Shown here: positions 10,901 through 18,460 of the stretch, in pieces | How positions within the stretch are numbered: the stretch's first letter is position 1 | Layout: every line of letters starts with the position of its first letter | Assembly: GCA_009801015.1 (NCBI GenBank) | Contig: VHZZ01009381.1 | Span: 30,404 to 54,089, forward strand | Length of the DNA: 23,686 nucleotides | Source of the DNA: Silene noctiflora | Lineage: Eukaryota > Streptophyta > Magnoliopsida > Caryophyllales > Caryophyllaceae | Direction: 5' to 3' | The notes under the pieces: generated by a model | Seen by the model: only the letters and a program-made list of their open reading frames with translations | The model's database searches: none | What the model was told of the DNA's origin: nothing | Translations under genes and position numbers: made by a program

Positions 10901-13900
10901 GTATCATCAAAGTGACAATGATGGGGAACCGAAACATTTTAATTGAGAGCATCCATATTTTTTAAGAGAGCCACTTTGGCAGTGCACTGATGGATTTTCA
11001 CCGTTTGGATAGTTCGAGAAGTCGTACTTATGTTGGTTGTTATAATTACTTTGTACAACCTCCCATCGTGGTTCCGTATTAATAAAGAGATCAAGTTCAT
11101 GTCAATGATTATTCCTAATCCTTAGAATCCATTTAAAACGTAGAAGCGTGTTTCCAACGATTGTTTCACGAAATGAAACAATTATCTAAAATAGAAATGT
11201 ATACCTACATTGTGTTTAAGAAATAAACCTTTGATCTAATAGCTGTATATTTGTGGAAAATTAGTGATATTTCCGCTTAAGGCATGTTGTGAGGGGCCAT
11301 TGCCGGTGAACATGCTTGTCCATATTATTATATGAAAATGGACTAAGTCGTTTCGATCTAGCAGAAAATGGAGTTGTTTAGGTTGTTTGAGACAACTTTT
11401 ACCGACTCGTTATTTATTTCAGAAGACAATAAGTATTTTTTTTTTAAAGACAGTCCCTTCGAAATAACACTGACTTCACTGGAGATTAGCAGGCGAAGAA
11501 TATTGAAATGTGTAAAATATTTACCAACAATCGTTGATGCATCTGATGATGACGTGAAATGGAAGGAGAAAAGGGAAGAATAGATGAAAATAAAGTTATA
11601 TTTTGGGAGCTTTCGTATTGGAGAACGCTCTTAAATCGATATAATTTATATTTCACGAATATCGAAAATAATTACTTCAAGCAAGTGATTCACAATGGTG
11701 ATGTATGTGAAAATGAAAACATCTTTGACCCTGATCACAAAAAGACTTGAAATAAATTTGTAAAACTCAGTATTAATCAGATGTGTTATTCTTAAAAGGC
11801 ATTAAAATGGTGTTGTGTTATAGGTAGGGGTCGGAACCATGATTCAAAAATACCTAGGGCTAGATCGATGAAGTTGGTAGTGGTTAGCCGCGTTTGAATA
11901 GTATGGTCATGCGTGATATGCTAGTGAAATATTGAGCGGTGGCCGAGCCATAATTTTTACTCTATACGCCGCCTTTTTTCTGTATAGAATTACTCCATTT
12001 TCCCTATTTTCTTGTCATTTCACATTTTGGGGTCACATAAGAGAACTTTGAGCGGTAATATGTGTCAGTGAGTTAAAAGTTTGGTAAATGAAACTAAGAT
12101 ATACGTATTTATTATTTAAAGATCTTTTACAAAATACTCCGTAATAATTTCGACGGAAACAATAATATATAGATGGAGACAAAGACGGTCAAATGTGGCA
12201 TTGAAGACCGTGGAAAATAAAATGAGAAAAAATACGAGGTAGTACCTGATATTAAGATTTCCTAACAAAATAGAGTAAGTTGTTTAAAATATTTAGTACT
12301 CATATAAAGATACTTTTAATGCAATAAAATGGTTTTTATTTAATAAGTTATCCTGAACGAGTTATTTGGTAAAATAGAAGTCTAGTCACCAACATAAAAT
12401 ACCGAAAACGTTCTATTCTTAAAATTTGTCTATTCTTAAAACGGTTTTTATCTCTCAATTTTTTTAAACGGTTTTTCTATTCTTAAAATTTGTGTCAAAA
12501 TTTTACGAAAGATTATTTTAAAAAATATAATACTCATGTCATAAGATGAGATTAATACTCATGTCATAGGATTTTTGATGCAGAGAGAAAGATGAGAGAG
12601 AAAAAGCTCTGAAATAGTAAACCTAGAATTCAGCAATGACAGCCATGAAAGCCAACCAAAATCATTTTTCTCCTTTAATTTCAGCAACAAAAACTCAAAA
12701 AAATTCACACTTTTCAGCTCATAATAACACCTCGAAGCATACAAGTATCAATGGTGATTTACGTAGGTCGTTGGTTGAGGTTGCAAGGAGGACCACGTCT
12801 ATTAATCAGCTGACGGGTGTTCCTGTACTCAACCTATCTGACTTGGATGAACCAGAGAATTCTGATGGGTGGTTACTAAGGCAAGCTGGAAAGAATGTGT
12901 CGGTGTTGGAAACCATTGATGAAGAAGATGAGCCCAATATGTTACAATTTTCAGCAGATGACATCAAAACGGAGGTAGAATTCTGGAATAACTCTGTTTT
13001 TTGTTACATTCTTGGCGCGAATCCTCCATGGGATATTATTGAGGGATTTGTGTATCGTGTTTGGGAGCAGTTTGGCATAGATAAGGTTTCATTCTTAGAT
13101 AATGGGATTTTCCTGGTTCGATTTTCTAAATATGAGAATAAGGAAGCTCTCCTAAACTCTGGCTATTACTTGTTTGATAACAAACCCATCATTATCAAGC
13201 CTTGGTGGTAGATATGGAGTTAGTTAAAGAGAAGGTTGATGTTGTGCCTGTTTGGGTTCAATTAATAGGTATTCCCTTGAAATTTTGGGGTGGCTGCCTT
13301 CCATTAATTGCAGGCTTAGTGGATAAGTATATACAGAAGGATAGGGATACTGCAGATAAGGTGAGATTGAGCTATGCTAGGGTTTTGGTTGAACTGCAAA
13401 TGGATCAGAAACTGCTTGATAAGGTGCAGTTTCTGGATGAATCTGGCAAATATGTTACTGTGAAGGTTGAGTATGAATGGAAACCAATTACCTGCTCTGA
13501 GTGTAATGGTTTAGGGCATGAAACATCACATTGCAGGAAAGTGAAGTCTAAGAGAACAAGACAGGGTCCCCAACCTGCCAAACCTGTTATCCAAAAGCAG
13601 GTGTGGAGGCCTATTCAAAAGTCCATACCACAATCTGTTAGACGACAAATCGTTGATTACTGGTAAAACCACTTAAGCATGACTATCAAGGGTTGACAAT
13701 GACGAGAACGATTACAACTTTGGTGGGGGATAAAGTTCAAAGAAAATTCACGCGTTGAGCACGTTCAAAAACCAAGGGGTTGAGATTGGTGGAAGAGTCT
13801 TCAAGAAAGAAGAACGATTTATAAGTTTCCGGAATAATGTAATGTCTTGTAGAGTTTCTAGTACGTGGTGAAGTCATCTATAATATTTTAGCTAGAGATA

Positions 13901-16900
13901 TTTGGAATATTTTAAATAGTATGGAGTCTCTAAGTTGCATTAGATTGTTTAGTGCAACTTAGAATAGCCTTTAAGAGTCATGGATATGTAAGTAGGGTCT
14001 AGTAGAGCTTAGAACATTAATGGTGGTTTTAGGAATGATTATAAATATACAACTCTAAATTGTTCTTATTTAGAGAGTTGTAAGGGAGTGCGAATGGTGA
14101 TTAAAACTATAGCTAGAGATCATCTCTACTCATTTTCTACCAGCCATCATACAACTAACTCATGCCTCGTACGCCCCAAGATGTAAGCGTTCCCTTATGT
14201 AATACTCTCTCCAATCCAACTTAATGTGCCCATGGGATCGGGCACAAATTTAAGAAAACACACCTAATAATGTTAAAAAGACTCATATACCGTTAGTTTT
14301 TGTGAGTAGAGTGAATGAGAGTTGACCGTATTTTGTGTAAATAAATATTGTAAATGAGGCTATGTTGGTCCACTTTTTGTTACTTTTTGTCAATAAAAGA
14401 AATGGGTAGATTGGATTGGATTGTCCTAAAATGGAAAACGAATACATTAGATTGGGTTTGAGGGAGTATTCCCTAGTTGATTGTGTGTTTATTTGTGTCA
14501 AGTCTTTAGGGTCATTTTATCATAATAAACTTGTTCAGATACCTCGTTTTAGTTGAATATCCTTGTAATATTCCGATTTCGGAATTTGTTGTAATTTGGC
14601 ATTATAACTTGTAATTTGCTTGTAAACTTGTTAAACCCCTTTTGTAATTATGTTTTGAGGATGTTGATTTTAATTGGAGAATTAATCTGCCCCATATATG
14701 AACTCAAAGCAAGGAAAACTTAGTCAAGAAACGAGGGTCAATTAAAGTCAAAAAAGAAATTCAAAGAAAGGCAAAAAAGGGAAGCTCGAAATGGTCCAAC
14801 CCGAGCAGGCCGCATCCTGCAGACTGCGGTGGGCTCGGGTGAGGTTTGACATGTTTTTGATTTTGTGTTAATTTTGAGTCCACTTTTAGGAATAACTTAC
14901 TATTTGATTTTTTTTGGATACATATATTGATACAAAGACACTAAGACAGTAAGATCATTTTTCTTAGTATTGAAACAAAAAGGCGGGTTAGAAGGATGAG
15001 GAAGGGTGAAATAGAGGCGGATAATAAAATATCGATGTTATTGTTAAACGTGGTATAATGTAAGTTAAAACATTTATTTATACAATACTTAAAGCCACGA
15101 AAGTACTTATAATTTCCGCTTCATAACTTTACAATTATTTATAGATAGCACCAATTAAAAGGTCGTCTTAAAGAATCGGAAGACCCTCTGCAAAATTTTA
15201 AAGTGAGGCTTCACAAAGTATAACAAAAATATAAATAAAAAGAACTTTGAATTAAGTGTTCGACTTAATTTAGTGCAATGGTTTTGGTTCCTCTTAGAAT
15301 TATATTTTTGTTCTCATATTTTTTTTTACCATTACGAAAGTTCCATTAAGGCCAATTTTAAAACTTATTAAGCAAGAAATGAACTTTATCATTCATTGCA
15401 TATTGCAATTACTTAACTTCGACGAGTCAAGAGATAATTAAGGAAGAGAATCTTAGATCTTTTTGACCAAAACTAAGATTGTATAAGAAGTGAACGAAAA
15501 GATCTTTATTACAATAAATCAAATAAGAAGTCCCAACAAATTTTGGAAAATAAAGAAAATTTAGAGAGTAAAGGCAAAAACTATGGGAGCGAACCGAATG
15601 GATTAATTATTATTGACTCAAACATATTAATAAATTACGTTGGTAGAAATTAAATCATAGTGCTCTAAGGGGAAATGAAGCATATTTCATTTTATTAAGT
15701 TATATTTTATAATTTCACTATGTTTAGTTTTTAAAGAATAAATTACTCGGTAGTTGAGATTAGGTCCTGAATAAATTAGGGTTCGTTCTGCTGTGACGCT
15801 ATGAATGCACTTCTACATGCGGAAAGCAAAATTTATAGTTGAAAATATGAAAGTACATCAAACCACCATTGTACTATATTATTCCATCATTGTCCACATA
15901 CCTCGAGGTTAAAGAGCAAAGAAAATAAAAACAATAGATGCACGTACCTTCTTGGCAATGTTGCGAATAGGCTCGACAATGCTACGAGCTTCAACGGTAC
16001 CACAAGTAACACTAGGCAAAAGAGGCGTAAAGGCGAAGTAATTACGAGGAGAAACAATGTGAACGTCATATGATGAATTCTTTAAGTTCTTCACAAAACT
16101 TGTTGCTGCCCAACCAGTCCCTAATACCACCACTTTCTTCTTTGGTGCATCATCAACGATGCTTCGAGCGTCTGCGTATGTTGTGTATGCAAGTGTCCCT
16201 CCTCCAGTACTATCACCACGAGTACCCTCACATCATCATCATCATCAATGATTGTCATTAACAACAACATATACGATCATACTTCTTGTATCATGATTAA
16301 AACAGAATATTAATGGTATAATGTTCTTTGACTTACAAGTATGAAATAATAAATCAAATTAAAATAGAAGTTCGTTGATGCAAGTATCTTGAAAACTTTC
16401 GCAATTCACCATTTCAAATAGTCATGGAATTCCCATAATGATTTTATTATCACATATCAACTATTTCAAATAGATAAACAATTGTCCTCAAATATTGTGT
16501 TACAGTATTATTTGATTTAGAGGATAAAAGAAATACTCCCTCTGTCCCGGTCATTTGTTGTCCTTTGGTATTGACACAAAGACCAAGGAAAGAGGAGGGA
16601 GCCAATTATAATATGACAAGTGGACTAAATTGAAGATGAAAGATCAAATTACTCATCAAATGCAATCCTAAAATAGAAAGGACAACAAATGACTGAGACA
16701 CCCCAAAATGGAAAAGGACAACAAATGACCGGGACGGAGGGAGTACAAATTATTGCATTCGACAATGTATTCATCAAGATGACATATTAATAACAAGTCA
16801 AGTAATCTTAGTTTCGAAAAAAAATAAAAATAAAGGCACAATTAAGTTGATTAACATTCGCCATCATACCAATATAGCTAAAATTAAATAAAGATTAGAT

Positions 16901-17559
16901 GTTTTGTTACAACTATTTTGTTTTAGATAATACTCTTTTTATATCATGAGTGAGTGGTTGTAGAGAAAAAGACAAAACACATAATGTAACAAACATAAGA
17001 CATATTATTAGTGATTAAATATATGTCATATTTCAAACAACTACTTTTATTCAAATACATAATATAATAACACACAAAAACTTTCTTCTACTGTTCCAAT
17101 CTCCTATTAGAACAAGGAAGATATTTAATTTATTTCCATAGGTTCTCAATTCTAAGGTTTAGTTAAAAAATTGACCTAACGCGGTGTTAAAATATTTTTC
17201 ACCTATAAAAAAATATAGTAGACTACTTAATATTACTGAGGTACATAGCAATTTCATTATATTACCAACTTTGACATATTAAAATAACCCATAAAAATAA
17301 ACTGAATCAAGTACATAGTTAAAAGTATAAACAAGATGAATCAAATATATTTCTTTTAAACGTTGTCTATCATTATACGCATCCATTATGAACTTAACGT
17401 GTTAAGAAGAAAAAAGGTAAGAACGATATAATGTGTGTCAAATTGCGTAAATATAGTGAATAAAAAGAGAAGAGACCTGACGACGGCAATTGCAACGAGG
17501 AAACGCTGGTGAGAATGGTAGACATTAATGGCTCGCCGAAAAAAGGTTGATGATGCCAT
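1871..17559 (-). CDS. NDB: External alternative NAD(P)H-ubiquinone dehydrogenase, mitochondrial, EF-hand type (NDB family), 9 exons visible, last exon not seen
   Basis: Join of complement exons 17477-17559, 15948-16209, 9076-9282, 3715-3965, 3393-3612, 3023-3127, 2660-2935, 2057-2178 and 1871-1990. All introns are GT/AG, phases match, and the join gives 548 open codons plus two bases of codon 549. By family knowledge this is a type II, non-proton-pumping flavoprotein on the outer face of the inner mitochondrial membrane. It oxidises cytosolic NAD(P)H and reduces ubiquinone, and is often Ca2+-regulated. Seen: an Arg-containing amphipathic start and hydrophobic stretch (residues 1-36), a first dinucleotide fold GTGWAA (58-63, FAD), a second fold GGGPTG (223-228) with Glu260 at the end of its second strand (LVEAGD), IYALGDCA in exon 6, and an EF-hand loop at 387-398. 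An acidic residue at the Glu260 site is linked to NADH preference (NDB2-4 type) rather than NADPH (NDB1). Family length is about 570-582 aa, so only the C-terminal end (about 29 aa, usually containing SKQVSWRTR) is missing. Family call near certain; exact paralogue uncertain. Confidence 0.93.
2057..2178 (-). CDS. NDB: NDB exon 8 (residues 469-509)
   Basis: Acceptor ATCTAG|GTTGCA, donor TTCAG|GTAACA, 122 bp. Encodes VAAQQGEYLADCFNRM and ends in GRHRFRPF plus the first two bases of Arg509. The HRFRPF motif precedes the membrane-associated C-terminus in NDB proteins. Confidence 0.91.
2660..2935 (-). CDS. NDB: NDB exon 7 (residues 377-468): EF-hand insertion
   Basis: Acceptor ATAACAG|GAAGAT, donor GCCCAG|GTAACA, 276 bp, phase 0. 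This is the insertion that separates NDB from NDA and NDC enzymes. Residues 387-398 fit a 12-residue EF loop: D1, D3, S5, T7, N9 and E12 are present, but position 6, normally Gly, is Asp. The remainder is charged and ends in LPATAQ, as in the family. Confidence 0.92.
3023..3127 (-). CDS. NDB: NDB exon 6 (residues 342-376)
   Basis: Acceptor GACAG|ACCAAT, donor GTCATG|GTAAGT, exactly 35 codons in phase 0. Contains TDEWLRVEG and IYALGDCATIQQRKV. The GD pair is the usual C-terminal FAD-contacting motif of the two-Rossmann flavoprotein family. Too short for ordinary ORF finding; recognised from the protein match and flanking splice sites. Confidence 0.92.
3393..3612 (-). CDS. NDB: NDB exon 5 (residues 268-341)
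   Basis: Acceptor TTTTAG|GTTTGA completes Met268; donor GGCCAG|GTAACC; 220 bp. Encodes FDKRITDFAERKFQ and PYGMIVWSTGIGTRP, both strongly conserved in NDB enzymes. Intron 4 is only 102 bp, in contrast to the inflated introns 1-3. Confidence 0.92.
3715..3965 (-). CDS. NDB: NDB exon 4 (residues 185-268): NAD(P)H-binding fold
   Basis: Acceptor ATACAG|GAAATA, donor AATAT|GTAAGT, 251 bp, ends in phase 2. Starts EIEDAQRIRTTV and contains FVVVGGGPTGVEFAAELHDF, the second Rossmann motif. It ends in ITLVEAGDHILN, where Glu260 sits at the position that sets NADH versus NADPH preference. Confidence 0.93.
4182..4186. repeat. Target site duplication GTTTA, left copy
   Basis: GTTTA directly precedes the left LTR and recurs at 8752-8756 directly after the right LTR. 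This defines the outer borders of the copia element. Confidence 0.93.
4187..4425 (-). repeat. Copia 3' LTR
   Basis: 239 bp. In element orientation it runs TGTTAAGGAAAC to ATCTTATA, so the ends are TG...TA rather than TG...CA. It differs from the 5' LTR only at 4195 (G here, A at 8521). It holds a short palindrome, TTCCTAG/CTAGGAA, at 4275-4295, and also the last codons and stop of the polyprotein ORF. Confidence 0.95.
4380..8471 (-). CDS. Copia gag-pol polyprotein, intact, 1363 aa
   Basis: Uninterrupted ORF starting 30 bases after the PBS. Domains in order: gag (about 1-255); CCHC zinc knuckle at 260-273 (CX2CX4HX4C); aspartic protease with DSGA at 317-320; integrase zinc-binding part with HHRLGH near 447-452 and Cys477/Cys480; integrase core with Asp507, Asp569 and Glu603; a Pro/Ser-rich linker (about 735-806); reverse transcriptase (about 860-1100) with YVDD at 1029-1032; RNase H with Asp1193, Glu1234 and Asp1270; and the terminal ADVLTKPLP motif. 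All expected catalytic residues are present, which suggests a possibly active copy. The Asp569-Glu603 gap is 33 residues, slightly under the usual 35. The last roughly 15 codons and the stop lie in the 3' LTR, so the frame passes through the PPT. No frameshift separates gag and pol. Confidence 0.96.
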   Translation of the reverse strand: MANHALILPNAAEPAAPIIFVNLSQCTKLTTSNYTQWAFQIQSFLEGLELFHFLDGTHPCPAQTVTANATIVPNPAYSTWLRQDRLLLAALVGTLDGSIAPLVTQSKTAQEAWTTLSSTFANPSRGHILQIKARLDSITKNPSETITDYMHKIKTCTLELANLGKPMDPEDVIAKVLRGLDSTRYRAIKETVEARDTPISFDALHEKLINFELKNPEISSTSPSPTTAFAAQFRPNQQQRYTSRPPSSDATTQSKEVSICQYCGYKGHMFLTCRNFKKNHPSFILTPYTRPNRYPNPRPQAHTATATTPAQNSWLVDSGATHHITNDLSNLALHAPYDGPDDVVIGDGSSLPISNIGSFTISSNSSSLSFQNVLHVPLISRNILSVSQFCLDNNAVIEFSSSTFSFKDLSTGRILLHGTLDRGIYTWQPSSSQVLLATSSPTALLWHHRLGHPASHVFSFIKNNFNLPVSTSRFDYCNACKINKCHKLPFSASTLQSHAPLELIFSDVWSSPIHSHDGFKYYVIFVDHFTKYTWLYPLKNKSDTFNVFHQFKVLVEKYFDRPIVQLFSDNGGEYIKLTPSLLQHGISHLTSPPHTPEHNGYAERRHRHIVETGLSLLTHAHIPTLYWPHAFNTAVHLINRLPTSTLQNESPYSRLFKSSPNYNKLRAFGCLCYPWVKPYTSNKLDPKSVPCVFLGYSKTQSAYHCLEPITKRIYTSRHVTFVETEFPFLRLTSQASPEPGPSLPDWCGPSIMFLPPTTPAINPTAISHSTPPSSPTSAVCPPLSPSPVPSAPSPENPPPTIPPPPCRAITRLSNNIRKPNPKYAKLAITTTPHSLPTTAKQALASPQWRAAMIEEYDALIRNNTWSLVPAAEAHNVIGCKWVFRVKYNPDNTIQKYKARLVAKGFHQQHGIDYTDTFSPVVKPVTIRLLLSLALSQGWSLRQLDINNAFLQGKLHETVYMSQPPGFINDDTSSHVCRLQKAIYGLKQAPRAWYNELKQYLLHFGFSASLADPSLFIYTRHNRLLYALVYVDDIIVTSPSPSFLTTFVTQFAARFSLKDLGCLSYFLGVEVTPNPKGLLLSQTKYIYDLLQRFDMLDSKPSTTPMLPHPPLTLDTNTPPCDVTSYRSAVGCLQYLSLTRPDISFTVNKLAQYMQTPQLTHWTALKRLLRYLHGTMHLGIQLHRHNPLQLHAFSDADWAGDKDHYVSTSGYLVYLGKNPIAWASKKQKTLARSSTEAEFRAVADTTSELLWVKSLLTELGLTFTSSPTIYCDNLSATHYSANPVFHSRIKHVALAFHFVREQVQSGSLRVTHISGDDQLADVLTKPLPRPRFEVLLSKIGLFNGQSVLRGNVKETNQPFPQSKEE
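4426..4434 (-). other. Polypurine tract of the copia element
   Basis: GCGGGGGAA on the minus strand, directly before the 3' LTR (TGTTAAGG). It would prime plus-strand DNA synthesis. It is translated, because the ORF runs through it. Confidence 0.85.
8501..8512 (-). other. Primer binding site for tRNA-iMet
   Basis: TGGTATCAGAGC on the minus strand, complementary to the 3' end of plant initiator methionine tRNA. It starts at the base next to the 5' LTR end, with no spacer. Confidence 0.94.
8513..8751 (-). repeat. Copia 5' LTR
   Basis: 239 bp, 238 identical to the 3' LTR. As the 5' LTR it should carry the element's pol II promoter. The single difference (8521) is a C-to-T type change in element orientation, as expected from methylated cytosine decay. 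Confidence 0.95.
8752..8756. repeat. Target site duplication GTTTA, right copy
   Basis: Identical to 4182-4186; the pair is the 5-bp duplication expected of a Ty1/copia integrase. Confidence 0.93.
9076..9282 (-). CDS. NDB: NDB exon 3 (residues 116-184)
   Basis: Acceptor TTGCAG|AAAAAC, donor CTCAAG|GTATAT, 207 bp, phase 0 at both ends. Encodes the region with VDYDYLVVAMGARSNTF and GVEENCHFLK, conserved in the family between the two nucleotide folds. It is separated from exon 2 by 6.7 kb and from exon 4 by 5.1 kb of transposon-rich intron. Confidence 0.92.
9390..9519. repeat. Foreign LTR/TRIM-type fragment at the left of the Cassandra-like element
   Basis: Starts TGTAACACTTC and contains TTGTCCCACATCGG, a motif common near the ends of several plant LTR and TRIM families, then TTTATAAGATATTCAACCC. 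It does not align to the outer part of the other Cassandra-like LTR. Either a second element was fused here or the family has two LTR forms. Confidence 0.5.
9520..9827 (-). repeat. Cassandra-like 3' LTR, with internal duplication and loss of the 5S core
   Basis: Matches the 5' LTR from the TGTAATATTCC end through the A-box region (about 9647-9662). It lacks the IE and C-box part of the 5S-like stretch. Instead it has a 67-bp-period tandem repeat (units start at about 9534 and 9601) of the segment containing TTTTGTCCTCAGTCATGCG. Confidence 0.7.
9980..10329 (-). repeat. Cassandra-like 5' LTR with 5S rRNA-like promoter
   Basis: 350 bp. Positions 10111-10190 read on the minus strand resemble the 3' two thirds of plant 5S rRNA. 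AGTTAAGCGTGCTTG (10153-10167) matches the A box. GATGGGTTATCTC followed by TTGGGAAG (10117-10137 region) matches the intermediate element and C box. By family knowledge, this stretch can drive pol III transcription. Confidence 0.82.
10330..12527. other. Intron 2 sequence with no recognised gene
   Basis: AT-rich. Short open frames at 10656-10901, 11368-11583 and 11559-11750 (plus) show no known motif and are treated as chance or as traces of an unknown repeat. At 12411-12500 the string CTATTCTTAAAA recurs three times between AAACGGTTTTT blocks, a minor local repeat. A direct repeat of TAATACTCATGTCATA occurs at 12529-12544 and 12553-12568, just before the LINE-derived ORF. Confidence 0.5.
12636..13666 (+). 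pseudogene. LINE ORF1-like gene (DUF4283 plus CCHC zinc knuckle), frameshifted
   Basis: The frame at 12636-13211 gives 191 codons whose second half fits the DUF4283 N-terminal domain of plant L1-type LINE ORF1 (NPPWDIIEGFVYRVWEQFG, IFLVRFSKYENKEALLNSG). It ends IIKPWW then a stop. The continuation VVDMELVKEKVDVVPVWVQL (20 residues) lies in another frame from about 13202, followed by IGIPLKFWG and a CCHC knuckle, CSECNGLGHETSHC. One base is missing at about 13203-13210 for a continuous frame. No ORF2 endonuclease or reverse transcriptase follows, so this is a truncated remnant inside NDB intron 2, antisense to the gene. Confidence 0.82.
13667..14202 (+). other. LTR-like or unclassified repeat stretch with two hairpins
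   Basis: No coding content. TAAGTTGCA and TGCAACTTA (about 13931-13962) form a 9-bp inverted pair. TATAAATA near 14041 is a TATA-like site, followed by ACAACTCTAAAT...ATTTAGAGAGTTGT (about 14049-14083), a second hairpin. The combination looks like the U3/R part of an LTR, but no borders are seen. Confidence 0.3.
14203..14468. mobile_element. Stowaway-like MITE, diverged
   Basis: TA at both ends (14203-14204, 14467-14468). Terminal inverted repeats of about 24 bp: TACTCTCTCCAATCCAACTT on the left against TACTCCCTCAAACCCAATCT on the right, reverse complemented. About 264 bp, non-coding. The TIR mismatches suggest an older copy than the one at 16534. Confidence 0.75.
14469..15947. other. Rest of intron 2, no gene seen
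   Basis: AT-rich non-coding sequence. A GC-rich hairpin lies at 14800-14839 (CCCGAGCAGGCCGCA against TGCGGTGGGCTCGGG), in a stretch that looks repeat-derived. The remainder (14890-15947) shows nothing I recognise. Confidence 0.5.
15948..16209 (-). CDS. NDB: NDB exon 2 (residues 28-115): FAD-binding fold
   Basis: Acceptor ATAG|TACTGG, donor AAG|GTACGTG, 262 bp. Contains KKKVVVLGTGWAATSF (first Rossmann motif; the third glycine is Ala63) and the highly conserved NYFAFTPLLPSVTCGTVEAR stretch of plant and fungal type II dehydrogenases. An upstream AG (at the GTGAG|GGT position) would shift phase against exon 1, so the acceptor given here is preferred. Confidence 0.92.
16230..16249. repeat. Short (CAT)n run in intron 1
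   Basis: Five to six CAT units immediately upstream (in gene sense) of exon 2. It replaces the usual pyrimidine tract, so the exon 2 acceptor context is weak. Confidence 0.7.
16534..16745. mobile_element. Stowaway (Tc1/mariner) MITE
   Basis: TA target duplication at both ends. TIRs of over 30 bp match nearly perfectly (TACTCCCTCTGTCCCGGTCA on the left; the reverse complement of the right is TACTCCCTCCGTCCCGGTCA). The interior is about 208 bp. The right TIR segment AAAGGACAACAAATGAC is repeated just inside (about 16678-16694), a partial internal duplication. The high TIR identity suggests a fairly recent insertion into NDB intron 1. Confidence 0.93.
16746..17476. other. Rest of NDB intron 1
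   Basis: AT-rich, about 730 bp. No feature recognised apart from the intron's splice donor next to 17477. Confidence 0.6.
17477..17559 (-). CDS. NDB: NDB exon 1 (residues 1-28): start codon and mitochondrial presequence
   Basis: ATG at 17559-17557 has A at -3 and G at +4, a strong plant start context. The product begins MASSTFFRRAINVY and runs into a hydrophobic stretch, FLVAIAVV. It has arginines and no acidic residue, as expected of a mitochondrial targeting sequence. The exon is 83 bp and ends in phase 2 at AG|GTCTCT. Joined to exon 2 it gives VVSTGGGTLAY, matching the VVSTxSGG start region typical of NDB proteins, which fixes both splice sites. Confidence 0.85.
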
Positions 17560-17800
17560 TATTGTGACACTTAGGTAAGGAAAAAAAGAACTACTGTGTT
17601 GGCTAATATGGTGGTAAAAGATATTAAAAATAAGGAGAAGTAAGTGTATTGTACAGACAGGTAATTTGAAGAAGTAAAACTATGACCCTAATTTTATGTG
17701 GGATCATCTAAAAGAAGGCCAGCTTATTAGGGTCTGTTTTTTTTTTTTTTATTCATCTATTTTTTTTTTTTTTGTTTTTTTTCTTTCCTATGAAAGCGGT
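17560..17800 (-). promoter_or_regulatory. 5' flank of the NDB gene (weak promoter call)
   Basis: Immediately upstream of the start codon on the minus strand. AT-rich, with two long T runs on the plus strand (17737-17750 and 17760-17782), which are A runs in gene orientation. An AT-rich stretch TTATTTTTAATA lies roughly 60-80 bases before the ATG and could serve as a TATA region, but it is not a clear consensus. Assigned by position only. Confidence 0.25.
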
Positions 17801-18460
17801 CTTAAAACTAATTTTGTTTAATTACGGCATATGGTAGTTGACTTTGATTGTCAGTTTTACTAAAAATTATTGGTGCTAACGTTTGTTCCATAAATGAATC
17901 GGTTTGTAGTATTTTTAATTATATTAAAGCTATTAGATTGTGTAATAAAAATACATCTAAAATGCTTTTCTAATAAATCATATTAACAAATGTTGTTTTG
18001 TCGTGTATCATCTGCTAAATATATTTGTTAAATGTCAATAACCTAAGCCATGTAATAAAGTTCCACAACAACAGGCAAAAAAAAAAAGAAATTATATTCA
18101 AAATGGTTACCTTTTTTCGCCCATTAATTAAGGCAATAAATTATCACTCAAGTTTCAATTTCATATATATTATGTCTGTTTTGGATTTTTTTTTCTTTAG
18201 CCAAAATTTAATTAGTCTATAATTCAATATATTAAAACATCATATTTTAGAATTTAAGTTCAAGTGACCAAGTAGAGTCAATAGTTCAGCAATTAGGTCA
18301 TAAGATTTAGAGAGAAAAAATCTCTAATCCAACAAGTTCTAAAACCAAACTAGATAGTTTCCTATCACTAGGCTCACCAAACAACGTAGAGGTGATTGAT
18401 TTTATTTAAGAAGACATTGAAAATACTAATGATCCTATTAATAACGGGTAAAAATTGGTA
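17801..18460. other. Intergenic AT-rich sequence
   Basis: No gene, RNA or repeat with clear borders is recognised here; open frames are short and biased by A and T runs. Confidence 0.5.

Noticed and set aside
10656..11750. Three small plus-strand frames in intron 2 as possible genes
   Set aside because: No motifs, no splice partners, AT-driven composition; no support beyond being open.
16209..16225. Alternative exon 2 acceptor at GTGAG|GGTACT
   Set aside because: It breaks the frame with exon 1; the ATAG|TACTGG acceptor gives the conserved VVST...GG junction.
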